This document shows, piece after piece, positions 47,722 to 57,221 of a stretch of DNA of 64,000 nucleotides (its first letter is position 1; each line of letters opens with the position of its first letter). The notes under the pieces were generated by a model. It was not told where the DNA came from. It did not search any database and saw only the letters and a program-made list of their open reading frames with translations. The position numbers and the translations under genes are program-made. The DNA comes from Pseudomonas sp. LRP2-20. GTDB taxonomy: Bacteria > Pseudomonadota > Gammaproteobacteria > Pseudomonadales > Pseudomonadaceae. Location: positions 4,408,001 to 4,472,000 of the forward strand of contig NZ_AP025944.1 of assembly GCF_024349685.1 (NCBI RefSeq), read 5' to 3'.

Positions 47722-49929
47722 TCACTTCCCCCGCCAGAACCTCCGCTGCCGCCCCACACTTTCGACGCTCCCATGCCCGCCCATCACCAACCGCAATGCC
47801 CCCTCCACTGCCGTGTCATACACCACCACCCCATGCCGCCGATAACGCTCGACCACCTGCGCATGCGGGTGCCCGAAGCTGTTGTTGCGCCCCCGCGAAA
47901 TCAGCACCCCGCGCGGTATCGTGGCGCGGATAAAGGCCTCGGTGGAAGAACTACGGCTGCCATGGTGGGGCGCCTGCAGCCAGTCGATGCGAGGCACTTC
48001 GGTGTCCGCCAGCCAAGCCCGCTCGGCGCCAGCCTCCATGTCCCCCGCCAGCAGCAAACGCTCGCCCCGCGCTTCGACCATCAGTACACAAGAGCGATCA
48101 TTGCTGCTTTGCCCGTCCTCCCAGCGCCAAAGCGAAAAATGCACGCCATCCCACGTCCATCGCTCGCCACTGCTGCAAGGCTGCAACTGAACGCCACTCA
48201 ACGCTTCACCGCCAATCACCCGGCCGACCGGCAAACCGCGCAGGATGGCCGCAGCGCCGCCCGCATGGTCGGCATGGGCATGGCTGATCAGCATCAGGTC
48301 CAGGCGGCCCACCCCAAGCTTGCGCAGGGTCGGCAGCACCACCCGTTCGCCCAGGTCGGTTTCGCCCTTGGCCGGCCCGGCGTCGAACAGCAGGGTGTGA
48401 TGCCGTGTGCGCAAGAGCATCGCCAAGCCTTGGCCAACATCCAGCTGCCAGACCTCGACCTGCCCAAGCGGTAGCGTATCCCGTGGCACCCAAAGGGCCA
48501 GCAGCATGACCCCGCCAAGGCCGCGCAGCGGCACACCACGGGGCAGCAACAGCAGCAGCGCGCCGGCACACACCAGCAACCAGGCCACCACCGGCAGTGC
48601 CGGCGGTATCCATGCCGGCCGCCACCCCGCCAGCAAGGCAAGCAGCCGGAACAGGATATCCAGCAAGCCACCCGCGACCCACAGCAACCCCTCACCAACG
48701 CCTGCCAGCGGTAACAACAACGTTCCGAGCAATGCCAGTGGCAACACCGCCAGGCTGACCCAGGGTACCGCCAGCAAATTCGCCACAGGCGCACTCAGGC
48801 TGACCGGCAACCCCGTGACCAACAGCACCGGCAACAGGCCGACGGCGATCACCCATTGGGCCCGCGTCCATGCCTGCCAGGGTCGCCAACCGCCAAGTCG
48901 TGCAGCAAAGCTGTAGATGAGGATCGCCACCGCCGCGAACGACAGCCAGAAACCGGGGAGCAACGCTGCCAGGGGTTCGGCCAGCAACACCAGGTTCAAC
49001 GCCAGCAGCAGCGGGAACATCGCCCCCAGTTGGCGAAAGCGCAGGCGCCACAGCAGCACCACCGCCAGCATCAGGCAGGCACGCTGCACCGGCACACCCG
49101 CACCGGCCAGCCAACCGTAGGCCAGCGCCGCCGCCAGTGCCAGGCTGCATGCCCAAGGCAACCATGGCCACCGTCGCGGCCAAAGCCCACTGCGCGCCAA
49201 ACCTGCGACCAAGGCATACAACAAGCCCGCGACGAGGCCGATGTGTTGCCCGGAAATCACCAGCAAATGCACCGTGCCGGTCGCCTGCAATACCTGCCAC
49301 TGTTCACGGGCCAAGCCCGCGCCGTCGCCGAGCACCAACGCCACCAGTGCAGCTTCCTGGCCAAAGGCATCGGCCTGCAGCAGGCGTTCGCGCAGCGCAT
49401 CCCGCCACCCTCGCGCCTGCGCCTGCAGTACCTGGCCCGCCTTTACCGTGCCAGTGGCACCGATGCGCCGGGCCAGCAGCTGAGCCTCGCGATCCGGGCC
49501 ATGGGGGTTCAGCAACCCGGCCGGGCGCTGCAAGGTGACGGCCACGCGCCAATGCTCGCCCGCATGGATGACCGGGCCATCGAACCAACTCAACTGCAGA
49601 CGCTGCGGCAGCTCGGCTCGACGCGAATGCGGCTGCTCCAGCTCGAAGCGCACGCCCTGTGCGGTACGCGCCGGCAACCCGACGACCCGGCCCTCCAGCC
49701 ATAAAGTGCGACCATCCAGCTGCGCGCTCAGGCGATCATCCAGCGCCTGCTGGGCCGACCAGCAGGCCCAGCAAAGCCCCAGCAGAAAACAGCCCAGCGG
49801 CCACAACCGTGAGCAGGCGCAGACGCCGCCGACCAGCACCAGCAGTAGCAGCCAGCCGACCGACGGCAAAACGGGGAGAACGCCCAGGCACAAAAGCCCG
49901 AGCGCGAGCGCGAACATCCCTGTGCGCAT
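47722..49929 (-). CDS. comEC: ComEC/Rec2-family DNA internalisation protein
   Basis: A 735-residue polytopic inner-membrane protein. N-terminal helices and an OB-like DUF4131 region (to about 200) are followed by the competence channel domain (HLLVISGQHIGLVAGLLYAL is the signature) and a C-terminal metallo-beta-lactamase domain with LISHAHADHAGGAAAI (HxHxDH). Both the channel and nuclease parts look intact. The ATG at 49929 is 11 nt from GGAG. It would admit single-stranded DNA across the inner membrane, although no other competence genes are in the window. Confidence 0.93.
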   Translation of the reverse strand: MRTGMFALALGLLCLGVLPVLPSVGWLLLLVLVGGVCACSRLWPLGCFLLGLCWACWSAQQALDDRLSAQLDGRTLWLEGRVVGLPARTAQGVRFELEQPHSRRAELPQRLQLSWFDGPVIHAGEHWRVAVTLQRPAGLLNPHGPDREAQLLARRIGATGTVKAGQVLQAQARGWRDALRERLLQADAFGQEAALVALVLGDGAGLAREQWQVLQATGTVHLLVISGQHIGLVAGLLYALVAGLARSGLWPRRWPWLPWACSLALAAALAYGWLAGAGVPVQRACLMLAVVLLWRLRFRQLGAMFPLLLALNLVLLAEPLAALLPGFWLSFAAVAILIYSFAARLGGWRPWQAWTRAQWVIAVGLLPVLLVTGLPVSLSAPVANLLAVPWVSLAVLPLALLGTLLLPLAGVGEGLLWVAGGLLDILFRLLALLAGWRPAWIPPALPVVAWLLVCAGALLLLLPRGVPLRGLGGVMLLALWVPRDTLPLGQVEVWQLDVGQGLAMLLRTRHHTLLFDAGPAKGETDLGERVVLPTLRKLGVGRLDLMLISHAHADHAGGAAAILRGLPVGRVIGGEALSGVQLQPCSSGERWTWDGVHFSLWRWEDGQSSNDRSCVLMVEARGERLLLAGDMEAGAERAWLADTEVPRIDWLQAPHHGSRSSSTEAFIRATIPRGVLISRGRNNSFGHPHAQVVERYRRHGVVVYDTAVEGALRLVMGGHGSVESVGRQRRFWRGK

Positions 49930-50071
49930 GAGGTAGAGCTCCAGAAGCACAATCGCTTACTGAGGCATAGACGAAAAGCTGGCGCTGCCCGCTCAACAAT
50001 TGTCACAAACTCTAAACGAGGCTGAACGCGAATCGAGGCATACTGACCCGATCAACGCTCCGGGAGCCTAC

Positions 50072-50698
50072 ATGCCGCGCCGACTTTTCAAACGCTACAT
50101 GCCGGACCCGACCAGCATTCGGGAACACAAGTCCTTACGCTTTTTCGGCAAGCTGCTGCACGACCCGAACCTCTGGCACCTCAACCGCCACTCGGTGGCG
50201 CGGGCCATGGGCGTGGGCCTGTTCGCGGCGTTGATCCCCATCCCCATGCAGATGCTGCTGGCCGCGGCGCTGGCGATCCCGGTGCGCGGCAACCTGCCGA
50301 TCGCCGTCAGCCTGGTGTGGTTGACCAACCCGCTGACCATGCCGCCGGTGTTCTTCGTCACCTACATGACCGGCGCCTGGCTGATGCAGATTCCGCCACG
50401 TACCTTGCCCGACGAACTGACCTTCGAGTGGATCACCGACCAGCTGGCCACGCTGTGGCAGCCGTTTCTGCTGGGTTCGGTGGTGTGCGGGGTGGTGCTG
50501 GGCATCGCGGCCTACTTCACCACCCTGCTGTACTGGCGCTGGTGGATTGGCCGGCAGTGGCGCCGGCGCAAGCAACGGGCGTCAGGCGCGCATGCCGCGG
50601 CCGCTGACCAGCAGGCGCACGCACAGCACATAGAGCACCGCGGTGGCCACCAGCATGAAGGTGATCGCCGTGCCAATACTGATGTCCGACACCCCTAG
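50072..50698 (+). CDS. DUF2062-family membrane protein
   Basis: A 208-residue inner-membrane protein with two or three hydrophobic segments (GLFAALIPIPMQMLLAAALAI, PPVFFVTYMTGAWLMQI and GSVVCGVVLGIAAYFTTLLY) typical of DUF2062. Function is unknown. The ATG at 50072 has GGGAG upstream. The last 38 or so residues (from about 170) are low-complexity and Ala/His/Gln-rich. They are encoded antisense to the end of the ABC permease gene, so they look like a read-through extension and not a conserved part. Confidence 0.85.
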   Translation: MPRRLFKRYMPDPTSIREHKSLRFFGKLLHDPNLWHLNRHSVARAMGVGLFAALIPIPMQMLLAAALAIPVRGNLPIAVSLVWLTNPLTMPPVFFVTYMTGAWLMQIPPRTLPDELTFEWITDQLATLWQPFLLGSVVCGVVLGIAAYFTTLLYWRWWIGRQWRRRKQRASGAHAAAADQQAHAQHIEHRGGHQHEGDRRANTDVRHP

Positions 50699-51361
50699 GA
50701 TGCCGTAGCGGAACGAATTGACCATGTGCAGCACCGGGTTGGCCAGCGACACGGTCTGCCAGAACGGCGGCAGCAGGTTGATCGAGTAGAACACCCCGCC
50801 CAGGTAGGTCAGCGGCGTCAGCACGAAGGTCGGAATGATCGAGATATCGTCGAAGTTGCGTGCGAACACCGCGTTGACGAAGCCCAGCAGCGAGAAGATG
50901 GTAGCCGTCAGCAGTACCACGACCACGGTCACGCCCAGGTGATGCACTTGCAGGTCGGTGAAGAACATCGACAGGATGGTCACGATCACCCCCACCGCCA
51001 GGCCACGCAGCACGCCACCCAGCACATAGCCGACGAGGATGGTGTGTGGCGACACCGGTGACACCATCAGCTCTTCGATCGAACGCTGGAACTTGCTGCC
51101 GAAGAAGCTCGACACCACGTTGCCATAGGAGTTGGTGATCACCGACATCATGATCAGCCCCGGCACGATGTACTGCATGTAGGTGAAACCACCCATGTCG
51201 CCGATCTGCCGGCCGATCAGGTTACCGAAGATGACGAAGTACAGGACCATGGTGATCGCCGGCGGCAGCAGGGTCTGCGGCCAGATGCGCAAAAAGCGCC
51301 GCACTTCGCGGTAGACGATGGTCTGCAGGGCGACCCAGTTGGTGCGCAGTTCCACACTCAT
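50582..51361 (-). CDS. ABC-2 type transporter permease (YadH-like)
   Basis: A 259-residue, six-helix ABC-2 permease. LPPAITMVLYFVIFGNLIG is the first span and SVITNSYGNVVSSFFGSKFQRSIEELMVSPVSP the loop that couples to the ATPase. The ATG at 51361 overlaps the ATPase stop by 4 nt. With the ATPase it forms an exporter of unknown substrate, similar to E. coli YadGH. Its 3' end overlaps the convergent DUF2062 gene by 117 bp. Confidence 0.92.
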   Translation of the reverse strand: MSVELRTNWVALQTIVYREVRRFLRIWPQTLLPPAITMVLYFVIFGNLIGRQIGDMGGFTYMQYIVPGLIMMSVITNSYGNVVSSFFGSKFQRSIEELMVSPVSPHTILVGYVLGGVLRGLAVGVIVTILSMFFTDLQVHHLGVTVVVVLLTATIFSLLGFVNAVFARNFDDISIIPTFVLTPLTYLGGVFYSINLLPPFWQTVSLANPVLHMVNSFRYGILGVSDISIGTAITFMLVATAVLYVLCVRLLVSGRGMRA

Positions 51362-52290
51362 ACGGCCACCTTCGACAGGTTTTTTTCCACCAGGGACACG
51401 AACAGCTCCTCGAGTCGGTTGGTCTTGTTGCGCAGGCTCTGCACTTCGATGTTCTGCAGCGCCAGCTGGCCGAACAGCGCAGTGATGCCGATGTCCTTCT
51501 CCACCTGCACTTCCAGGGTGTGCGGGGTCAGCAACCGGCACGGGTAGCCTTGCAGCACCGGCGCCGAAGTCAGGTCCTGCTTGAGGTCGAGGACGAAGGT
51601 CTCGACATGCAGCTTGCCCAGCAGCTGGCGCATGCTGGTGTTCTCGACGATGGTGCCATGGTCGATGATGCCGATGTTACGGCACAGCTGCTCGGCTTCT
51701 TCCAGGTAGTGGGTGGTGAGGATGATGGTGATGCCCTTCTGGTTGAGCTCGGTGAGGAAGCTCCACATCGAGCGACGCAGCTCGATGTCCACCCCAGCAG
51801 TGGGTTCGTCGAGGATCAGCAAGCGCGGTTCATGGATCAACGCACGGGCGATCATCAAGCGGCGCTTCATGCCACCGGACAACGACCGCGAAGGCACGTC
51901 ACGCTTGTCCCACAGGCCCAGCTGGGTCAGGTACTGCTCGGCGCGTTCCTTGGCCACCTTGGCCGGGATGCCGTAATAGCCCGCCTGGGTCACGACGATG
52001 TCGAAACACTTCTCGAACTGGTTGAAGTTGAACTCCTGCGGCACCACACCCAGGCAGCGCTTGAGCGCCGAAGGTTCACGGTCAAGGTCATGGCCGAACA
52101 CATTGACCGTGCCACTGGTCTTGTTCACCAGGGTCGAGAGGATGCCGATGGTGGTGGACTTGCCGGCGCCGTTGGGGCCGAGCAAGGCGAAGAAGTCGCC
52201 TTCGGCGACGTCCAGGTCGATGCCCTTGAGGGCCTGGAAGCCGTTGCCGTAGGTCTTGGTCAGCTGTCGGATGGACAGGGCGGAACTCAT
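51358..52290 (-). CDS. ABC transporter ATP-binding protein (YadG-like)
   Basis: A 310-residue ABC ATPase. Walker A is GPNGAGKST, the Q-loop lies in VVPQEFNF, the signature is SLSGGMKRR, Walker B is LLILDEPTAGVD and the H-loop is TTHYLEEAE. A C-terminal regulatory extension of about 90 residues is typical of the DrrA/YadG group. It is the first gene of the exporter operon. Confidence 0.95.
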   Translation of the reverse strand: MSSALSIRQLTKTYGNGFQALKGIDLDVAEGDFFALLGPNGAGKSTTIGILSTLVNKTSGTVNVFGHDLDREPSALKRCLGVVPQEFNFNQFEKCFDIVVTQAGYYGIPAKVAKERAEQYLTQLGLWDKRDVPSRSLSGGMKRRLMIARALIHEPRLLILDEPTAGVDIELRRSMWSFLTELNQKGITIILTTHYLEEAEQLCRNIGIIDHGTIVENTSMRQLLGKLHVETFVLDLKQDLTSAPVLQGYPCRLLTPHTLEVQVEKDIGITALFGQLALQNIEVQSLRNKTNRLEELFVSLVEKNLSKVAV

Positions 52291-52423
52291 AGCGGGTCAC
52301 TTACCGAAGAAAAAGGTGCAGGACACGCCAGGGCAGATCACTGGCGCAGTGAGTGCGGCCATGGTGCAAGGCCAGGCCGCACAAGTACAGTCACATGTAT
52401 TGATAATGACTATCGAAGCAAGG

Positions 52424-53047
52424 TCAGGTCAGCGCAGTCATCACTGCTGCCTGGTAGGCCGGGCGAGCCTTGAGGCGCTCGTACCAGGCCTCCAGATGAC
52501 GCATGGCCGGGCGCTCGATGGGCATTTCGAACCAGGCGTAGACGAAGCTACCCAGTGGGATGTCGCCCATGCCGATCTGGTCACCGGACAGGTACGGCTG
52601 TTTGGCCAGGGTTTCGTCAGCAATGGCCAGCAACTGGGCGCACTGCTTGTGCGCGGCATTGATCGCCACCCAGTCGCGCTGGTCTTCCGCGGTGCGCAAA
52701 AGCCCCCAGAACAGCGGGCGGAACGGGCCGGCGAACGACGAGGTGGTCCAGTCCATCCACTTGTCGGCCAGGGCGCGTTGGCGCGGGTCTTCCAGGTACC
52801 AGCCCTGCTCAGTACCGTATTCGGCGCACAGGTAGCGGACGATGGTGTTGGATTCCCACAGGGTCAGGTCGCCGTCTTCGAGCATGGGCACCAGGCCGTT
52901 GGGGTTACGGGCGCGGTAGTGCGGCTCGTTGACCACGCCGAAGGCGCCCCCGGCGTCGATGGATTCGAAGTCCAGGCCCAGCTCGTGGGCGATCCACAGC
53001 GCCTTGCGTACATTGCTCGAGTTTTTGCGGCCCCAGATCTTCAGCAT
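52424..53047 (-). CDS. Glutathione S-transferase family protein
   Basis: A 207-residue cytosolic GST. The N-terminal thioredoxin-like domain (MLKIWGRKNSSNVRKAL; ESNTIVRYL is the glutathione gamma-glutamyl site) and the all-helical C-terminal domain are complete. The GRKNSSNVRK stretch suggests a serine/theta-type active site. The substrate is unknown. The ATG at 53047 was chosen because the ORF upstream of it reads into REP sequence. Confidence 0.9.
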   Translation of the reverse strand: MLKIWGRKNSSNVRKALWIAHELGLDFESIDAGGAFGVVNEPHYRARNPNGLVPMLEDGDLTLWESNTIVRYLCAEYGTEQGWYLEDPRQRALADKWMDWTTSSFAGPFRPLFWGLLRTAEDQRDWVAINAAHKQCAQLLAIADETLAKQPYLSGDQIGMGDIPLGSFVYAWFEMPIERPAMRHLEAWYERLKARPAYQAAVMTALT

Positions 53048-53100
53048 GACAACGTCCTTATGAATGCGCAGGAGGCACAGTCTACTCCAGAGTTTTATCG

Positions 53101-53210
53101 CCTGTACCGGCCTCTTCGCGGGTAAACCCGCTCCCACAAGGATCGCACCAGACCTCAGAGAGATGCAGAACCTGTGGGAGCGGGTTCACCCGCGAAGAGG
53201 CCGGTACAGG
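53101..53210. repeat. REP inverted pair between the GST and fadE genes
   Basis: CCTGTACCGGCCTCTTCGCG (left) and its exact complement at the right end, with the GGGAGCGGGTTCACCCGC core. It is nearly identical to the pair at 42.67 kb. Here it lies between divergent genes, 54 bp upstream of the GST start. Confidence 0.9.
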
Positions 53211-53330
53211 CAAACATCGCACTGAAACTCCCACCGCCACACCCTGTCACTGTTCTGACCCTGCCGTTCACAGCGTTGCGTCTAAGCTGTCTGGGACGGC
53301 TCAAGCCCTTGGTTCCAAGGAGGACCGATT

Positions 53331-55778
53331 ATGTTGCTGTTGTGGTTGGTGGCGCTGGTGATCGGCGCGGCGTATCTCACGCACCGGCGCCTCGCGCCCT
53401 TGCAGATTCTCGGCATCATGGCGGCCTACGTGTTGCTGATGGGCATTTTCAGCAGTGCCCCCGGCTGGTTGCTGACCCTGATCTGGATCGTGCTGGCGCT
53501 GAAAATCGCTCTGGTGGCGCTGCCGGACTGGCGCCGCAAGGTGTTCACCGGCCCGGTGTTCACGTGGTTCCAGCGCACCCTGCCACCCATGTCGCAAACC
53601 GAGCGCGAAGCGATCGACGCGGGTACCGTGTGGTGGGACGGCGAGCTGTTCAGCGGTCGCCCCGACTGGCGCACCCTGCTCAGTTACCCGGCCCCCAGAC
53701 TGACCGAGGAAGAACAAGCCTTCATCGATGGCCCGACCGAAGCACTCTGCGCCATGGTCAGCGACTGGCAGATCGGCCAGGACCTCGACCTGCCACCCGC
53801 AGCCTGGGCGCATATCAAGCAGAACGGCTTCTTCGCCCTGATCATCCCCAAGGAATATGGCGGCAAAGGTTTCTCTGCCTACGCGCACTCCCAGGTGGCG
53901 ATGAAGCTCGCCACCCGCAGTGGCGACCTGGCCTCCACGGTGATGGTGCCCAACTCCCTCGGCCCGGCCGAACTCCTGCTGCATTACGGCACCGACGAAC
54001 AACGCAACCACTACCTCCCCCGCCTTGCCCGCGGCGAGGAAATCCCCTGCTTCGCCCTCACCGGCCCACTGGCAGGCTCCGATGCTGGCGCCATGCCTGA
54101 CACCGGCGTCGTCTGCAAAGGCCAATGGCACGGCGAAGAAGTGATCGGCCTGCGCCTGAACTGGGAAAAGCGCTATATCACCTTGGGCCCGGTAGCGACG
54201 CTGCTTGGTCTCGCATTCAAGGCTTACGATCCTGAACACCTGCTCGGCGAGCAGGAAGAGCTGGGCATCAGCCTTGCGCTGATCCCAACCGACACCCCCG
54301 GCGTCGAGATCGGCAAGCGTCACCTCCCCCTGGGCGCCGCGTTCATGAACGGCCCCAACAGCGGCAAGGACGTGTTCGTGCCGTTGAGCTTCCTGATCGG
54401 CGGCCAGGCCATGCTCGGCAAGGGTTGGATGATGCTGATGAACTGCCTGTCGGTAGGCCGCTCGATCTCCCTGCCTGCCGTCGGCACCGGCGCCGCCAAG
54501 TACACCAGCCTGGTCACCGGCCAGTACGCCAACATCCGCGAACAGTTCAACGTGCCGCTGGCGGCCTTCGAAGGCATCCAGGAATCACTGGCACGCATCG
54601 GCGGCAACGCCTGGCTGATGGACAGCGCCCGCCTGCTGACCGCCAAGGCCGTGGACCTGGGCGAAAAACCCTCGGTACTGTCGGCAATCCTCAAGTACCA
54701 CCTCACCGAGCGTGGCCGCGAATGCATCCAGCACGCCATGGACGTACACGGTGGCAAGGGCATCATCATGGGCCCGAACAATTACCTGGGGCGCAACTGG
54801 CAAGGCGCGCCGATCTTCATCACCGTCGAAGGGGCGAACATTCTCTCGCGCAACCTGATGATCTTTGGCCAGGGTGCCATTCGCTGCCACCCATTCGTGC
54901 TCAAGGAGATGGCCCTGGCCGGGCGTGAAGACCGCGATCAGGCACTGAGGGAGTTCGACGACCTGTTGATGAAGCACATCATGTTCGCTGCCGGCAACGC
55001 GGCCAGCACCCTGGTGTTCAACCTGGGGCTGGGGCGCCTGGAGAACGTGCCAGGTGACGCCTTGAGCCAAGGCTACTTCCGGGCTCTCAACCGCCAAGCT
55101 GCGGCATTCGCCCTGCTGGCCGACCTGTCGATGATGCTGCTGGGTGGCGCGCTCAAGCGCCGCGAACGCCTGAGCGCACGGCTGGGTGATGTGCTGAGCT
55201 ACCTGTACTTGTCCAGCGCTGCCCTCAAGCGCTATCACGACCTCGGTTCGCCGGAACACATGCAACCGCTGCTTCGCTGGGCCATGGAGGAATCCCTCGG
55301 CCAGGCGGAAAAGGCCCTGGACCGTCTACTGGACAACTTTCCCAACCGTTTTGTCGGCTGCGCGCTGCGGGCCCTGGTGTTTCCATTCGGCCGCCGTCAT
55401 ACCGGGCCGAGCGACGAGCTTGACGCCGAGATCGCCGCACTGATTGGCCGCCGTAAAGGTGACCCGGCGCTCGAGGAGCTGCTCGCGGGCTGCTTCAGGC
55501 CCCAGGCAGAGGGCGACCCGGTGGCGGCGCTGCAACGGGCCAGCGAGCTGCTGGACGAGGCAGCACCTGTGCACAAGGCACTGCACCAAGCGATCAAAGA
55601 TGGCAAGGTACGCCCGGCAGCGGGCCAGTCGACCATCGATGCCGCCGTCGAGAGCAGTGTACTGCAGCCCGGTGAAGCGCAGCGCCTGCACGCGGCGGAA
55701 CAGGCCCGCAGGGCGGTGATCGACGTCGACGCGTTCGACAAGGAGCAGTTGTTCACGCAACCCGGCAAGGTCCGCTGA
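53331..55778 (+). CDS. fadE: Acyl-CoA dehydrogenase, FadE type
   Basis: An 815-residue enzyme for the first step of beta-oxidation, the same size as E. coli FadE (814). Two N-terminal hydrophobic segments (within residues 1-60) indicate membrane attachment. The ACAD core follows, with IIPKEYGGKGFSAYAHSQV, CFALTGPLAGSDAG, the FAD/active-site region HGGKGIIMGPNNYLGR and the FadE-type C-terminal domain. AGGAGG lies 7 nt before the ATG. It is a single gene ending at a hairpin. Confidence 0.95.
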   Translation: MLLLWLVALVIGAAYLTHRRLAPLQILGIMAAYVLLMGIFSSAPGWLLTLIWIVLALKIALVALPDWRRKVFTGPVFTWFQRTLPPMSQTEREAIDAGTVWWDGELFSGRPDWRTLLSYPAPRLTEEEQAFIDGPTEALCAMVSDWQIGQDLDLPPAAWAHIKQNGFFALIIPKEYGGKGFSAYAHSQVAMKLATRSGDLASTVMVPNSLGPAELLLHYGTDEQRNHYLPRLARGEEIPCFALTGPLAGSDAGAMPDTGVVCKGQWHGEEVIGLRLNWEKRYITLGPVATLLGLAFKAYDPEHLLGEQEELGISLALIPTDTPGVEIGKRHLPLGAAFMNGPNSGKDVFVPLSFLIGGQAMLGKGWMMLMNCLSVGRSISLPAVGTGAAKYTSLVTGQYANIREQFNVPLAAFEGIQESLARIGGNAWLMDSARLLTAKAVDLGEKPSVLSAILKYHLTERGRECIQHAMDVHGGKGIIMGPNNYLGRNWQGAPIFITVEGANILSRNLMIFGQGAIRCHPFVLKEMALAGREDRDQALREFDDLLMKHIMFAAGNAASTLVFNLGLGRLENVPGDALSQGYFRALNRQAAAFALLADLSMMLLGGALKRRERLSARLGDVLSYLYLSSAALKRYHDLGSPEHMQPLLRWAMEESLGQAEKALDRLLDNFPNRFVGCALRALVFPFGRRHTGPSDELDAEIAALIGRRKGDPALEELLAGCFRPQAEGDPVAALQRASELLDEAAPVHKALHQAIKDGKVRPAAGQSTIDAAVESSVLQPGEAQRLHAAEQARRAVIDVDAFDKEQLFTQPGKVR

Positions 55779-55783
55779 TGCAC

Positions 55784-55810
55784 AGGGGCCGCTTTGCGGC
55801 CCCTTCCTCA
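55784..55810 (+). terminator. Possible fadE terminator
   Basis: GGGGCCG (55785-55791) and CGGCCCC (55797-55803) form a short stem followed by TTCCTC. The T content is modest, so termination may be partial and the next gene may be reached by read-through. Confidence 0.5.
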
Positions 55811-55858
55811 TCCCGCGTATACTCCGCCCCCGTTTCAACCACCCCGAGGACCGCCCCC

Positions 55859-56269
55859 ATGGCCAACCCCCACCTGGAATATCACCTGCAACTGCTCAAC
55901 CACCTGCGCACCATCCTGGTGGCGCTGGGCGAAGCGGATCAGGTACCGGAGGAAAGCCACGCCCTGTTCCTCGAACGCTTCGACGAACTGCTGACCCTGC
56001 TGCCGCAGGACCCGCTGGAGAGCCAGTACCTGGGCCAGGACCTGATCTGCCAGGTGATCCAGCGCTACCCGCAGATTGCCCACCTGGTGCCGCGCGACCT
56101 GCTGTGGTTCTTTGCCGGCGACTGCCTGCACTTCATGCCTGACGAAGAACTGGCGCTGTATCAGCAACTGGAAGAACGCCGCTACGAAGCCGAGCAACAG
56201 GGCGAGCCCTTCGACTGGCATATGGAAAAACAGCTGTTGAGCGCGCAAGGCCCGGCCAGCACGCACTGA
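55859..56269 (+). CDS. PA2817-like conserved protein
   Basis: A 136-residue helical, acidic protein, MANPHLEYHLQLLNHLRTIL, of a small family found next to fadE in Pseudomonas. Function is unknown; it has no signal peptide, membrane span or recognisable motif. The ATG at 55859 has GAGGA 8 nt upstream. The ORF's earlier ATG lies in the fadE hairpin. Confidence 0.82.
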   Translation: MANPHLEYHLQLLNHLRTILVALGEADQVPEESHALFLERFDELLTLLPQDPLESQYLGQDLICQVIQRYPQIAHLVPRDLLWFFAGDCLHFMPDEELALYQQLEERRYEAEQQGEPFDWHMEKQLLSAQGPASTH

Positions 56270-56624
56270 TTCCCCCCTGCATTTAAGTTGCGATGAAATA
56301 CTCGCAACTCCATCAAAGTAATAAACCCTACACAACTAAGCGAAACTTCCTACAAATACGCTTAGCACACTTACAGCCCTCCCCCACAAGCCCAAATTCA
56401 GACGAGTGCGCCTGATGCACGACTCACACCCATATACAAATACTTTTTTACACATCTTTGCTCGACGCACGACTACGCTTCCCCTCATGTTTTAAGGGGC
56501 ACCTGCCAACCAACCAGGCCATGAAAAGACCAAGGAAAACACCTACCTACTTAAACCCGCATTAAACAAACTATAAACACCAAGCCTGGCGGGGAGTACG
56601 AAAGCGACAAGGAGTTGAATACGT
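56270..56624. other. AT-rich intergenic boundary of the type VI module
   Basis: 355 bp without an ORF, clearly poorer in G+C than either flank. It contains the inverted repeats AGTTGCGA/TCGCAACT (56286-56309) and CCCCT/AAGGGG (56484-56500). No complete sigma54 or sigma70 promoter could be assigned. It separates the core fadE region from the accessory genes and must hold the FHA gene's promoter. Confidence 0.6.
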
Positions 56625-57221
56625 ATGTCAAACACCACGGACATTGATTCCATCCGTACGATCACCCTGAACATTACCAATCCGGAGCGCTTGCAGCTCG
56701 GCTGCATCGCGCGCCGCCAGTTCGATCGAAGGGGCGGCACGATTGGTAGCGAAGCCGCGTGCTGGCAGCTTGTCGATGTTGATCATCAGGTTGCCCCTGT
56801 TCACTGTGAGATCCGCTGGGTCGAGGGCCGGTTCTGCATCATCGACTACAGCAACAGAACCTTCATGAACGACGATCACCGGAGCCTTGACCTCGGTACA
56901 CCCAGGGTGCTGCTGGAAGGCGATCGGTTTCAGGTCGGCCGCTACCAAATCCAGGTCAACTTCCAGGACGACCGGGCCGGCAACGCGCCACTGGATGAAC
57001 TTCTGGCTACGCGGCGAAACTCGATTGACGCCTTGCTCGCCGAAATGCCGGTACATACAGATCAACCGCACGGCCTGAACACCAAGCCCATCGCAGATAT
57101 CCATGCCCTGTTAACTTCAGAAACAAGGCACGACCCGTTAAAGGCACTGGACGCGTTATCGCAATCGCAGGAAGACCCATTACAGCACTTGATAGCAAAT
57201 GCCCCCAGTAAACCGGCTTGA
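56625..57221 (+). CDS. FHA-domain protein, TagH/type VI associated
   Basis: A 198-residue cytosolic protein. An FHA fold spans about residues 15-115: GGTIGSEAACWQL carries the GS strand, APVHCEIRW the SxxH-like position with the serine replaced, and IDYSNRTFMNDD the N-G-like loop. The remainder is a helical tail. FHA proteins (TagH/Fha) regulate type VI assembly by binding phosphothreonine. The poorly conserved binding residues suggest a structural role here. AGGAG lies 8 nt upstream. It precedes vgrG by 117 bp. Confidence 0.78.
   Translation: MSNTTDIDSIRTITLNITNPERLQLGCIARRQFDRRGGTIGSEAACWQLVDVDHQVAPVHCEIRWVEGRFCIIDYSNRTFMNDDHRSLDLGTPRVLLEGDRFQVGRYQIQVNFQDDRAGNAPLDELLATRRNSIDALLAEMPVHTDQPHGLNTKPIADIHALLTSETRHDPLKALDALSQSQEDPLQHLIANAPSKPA

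Noticed and set aside
56270..56624. sigma54 promoter before the FHA gene
   Set aside because: TGGCGGGGAGTACG gives a partial GG element but lacks the TGC at the required spacing.
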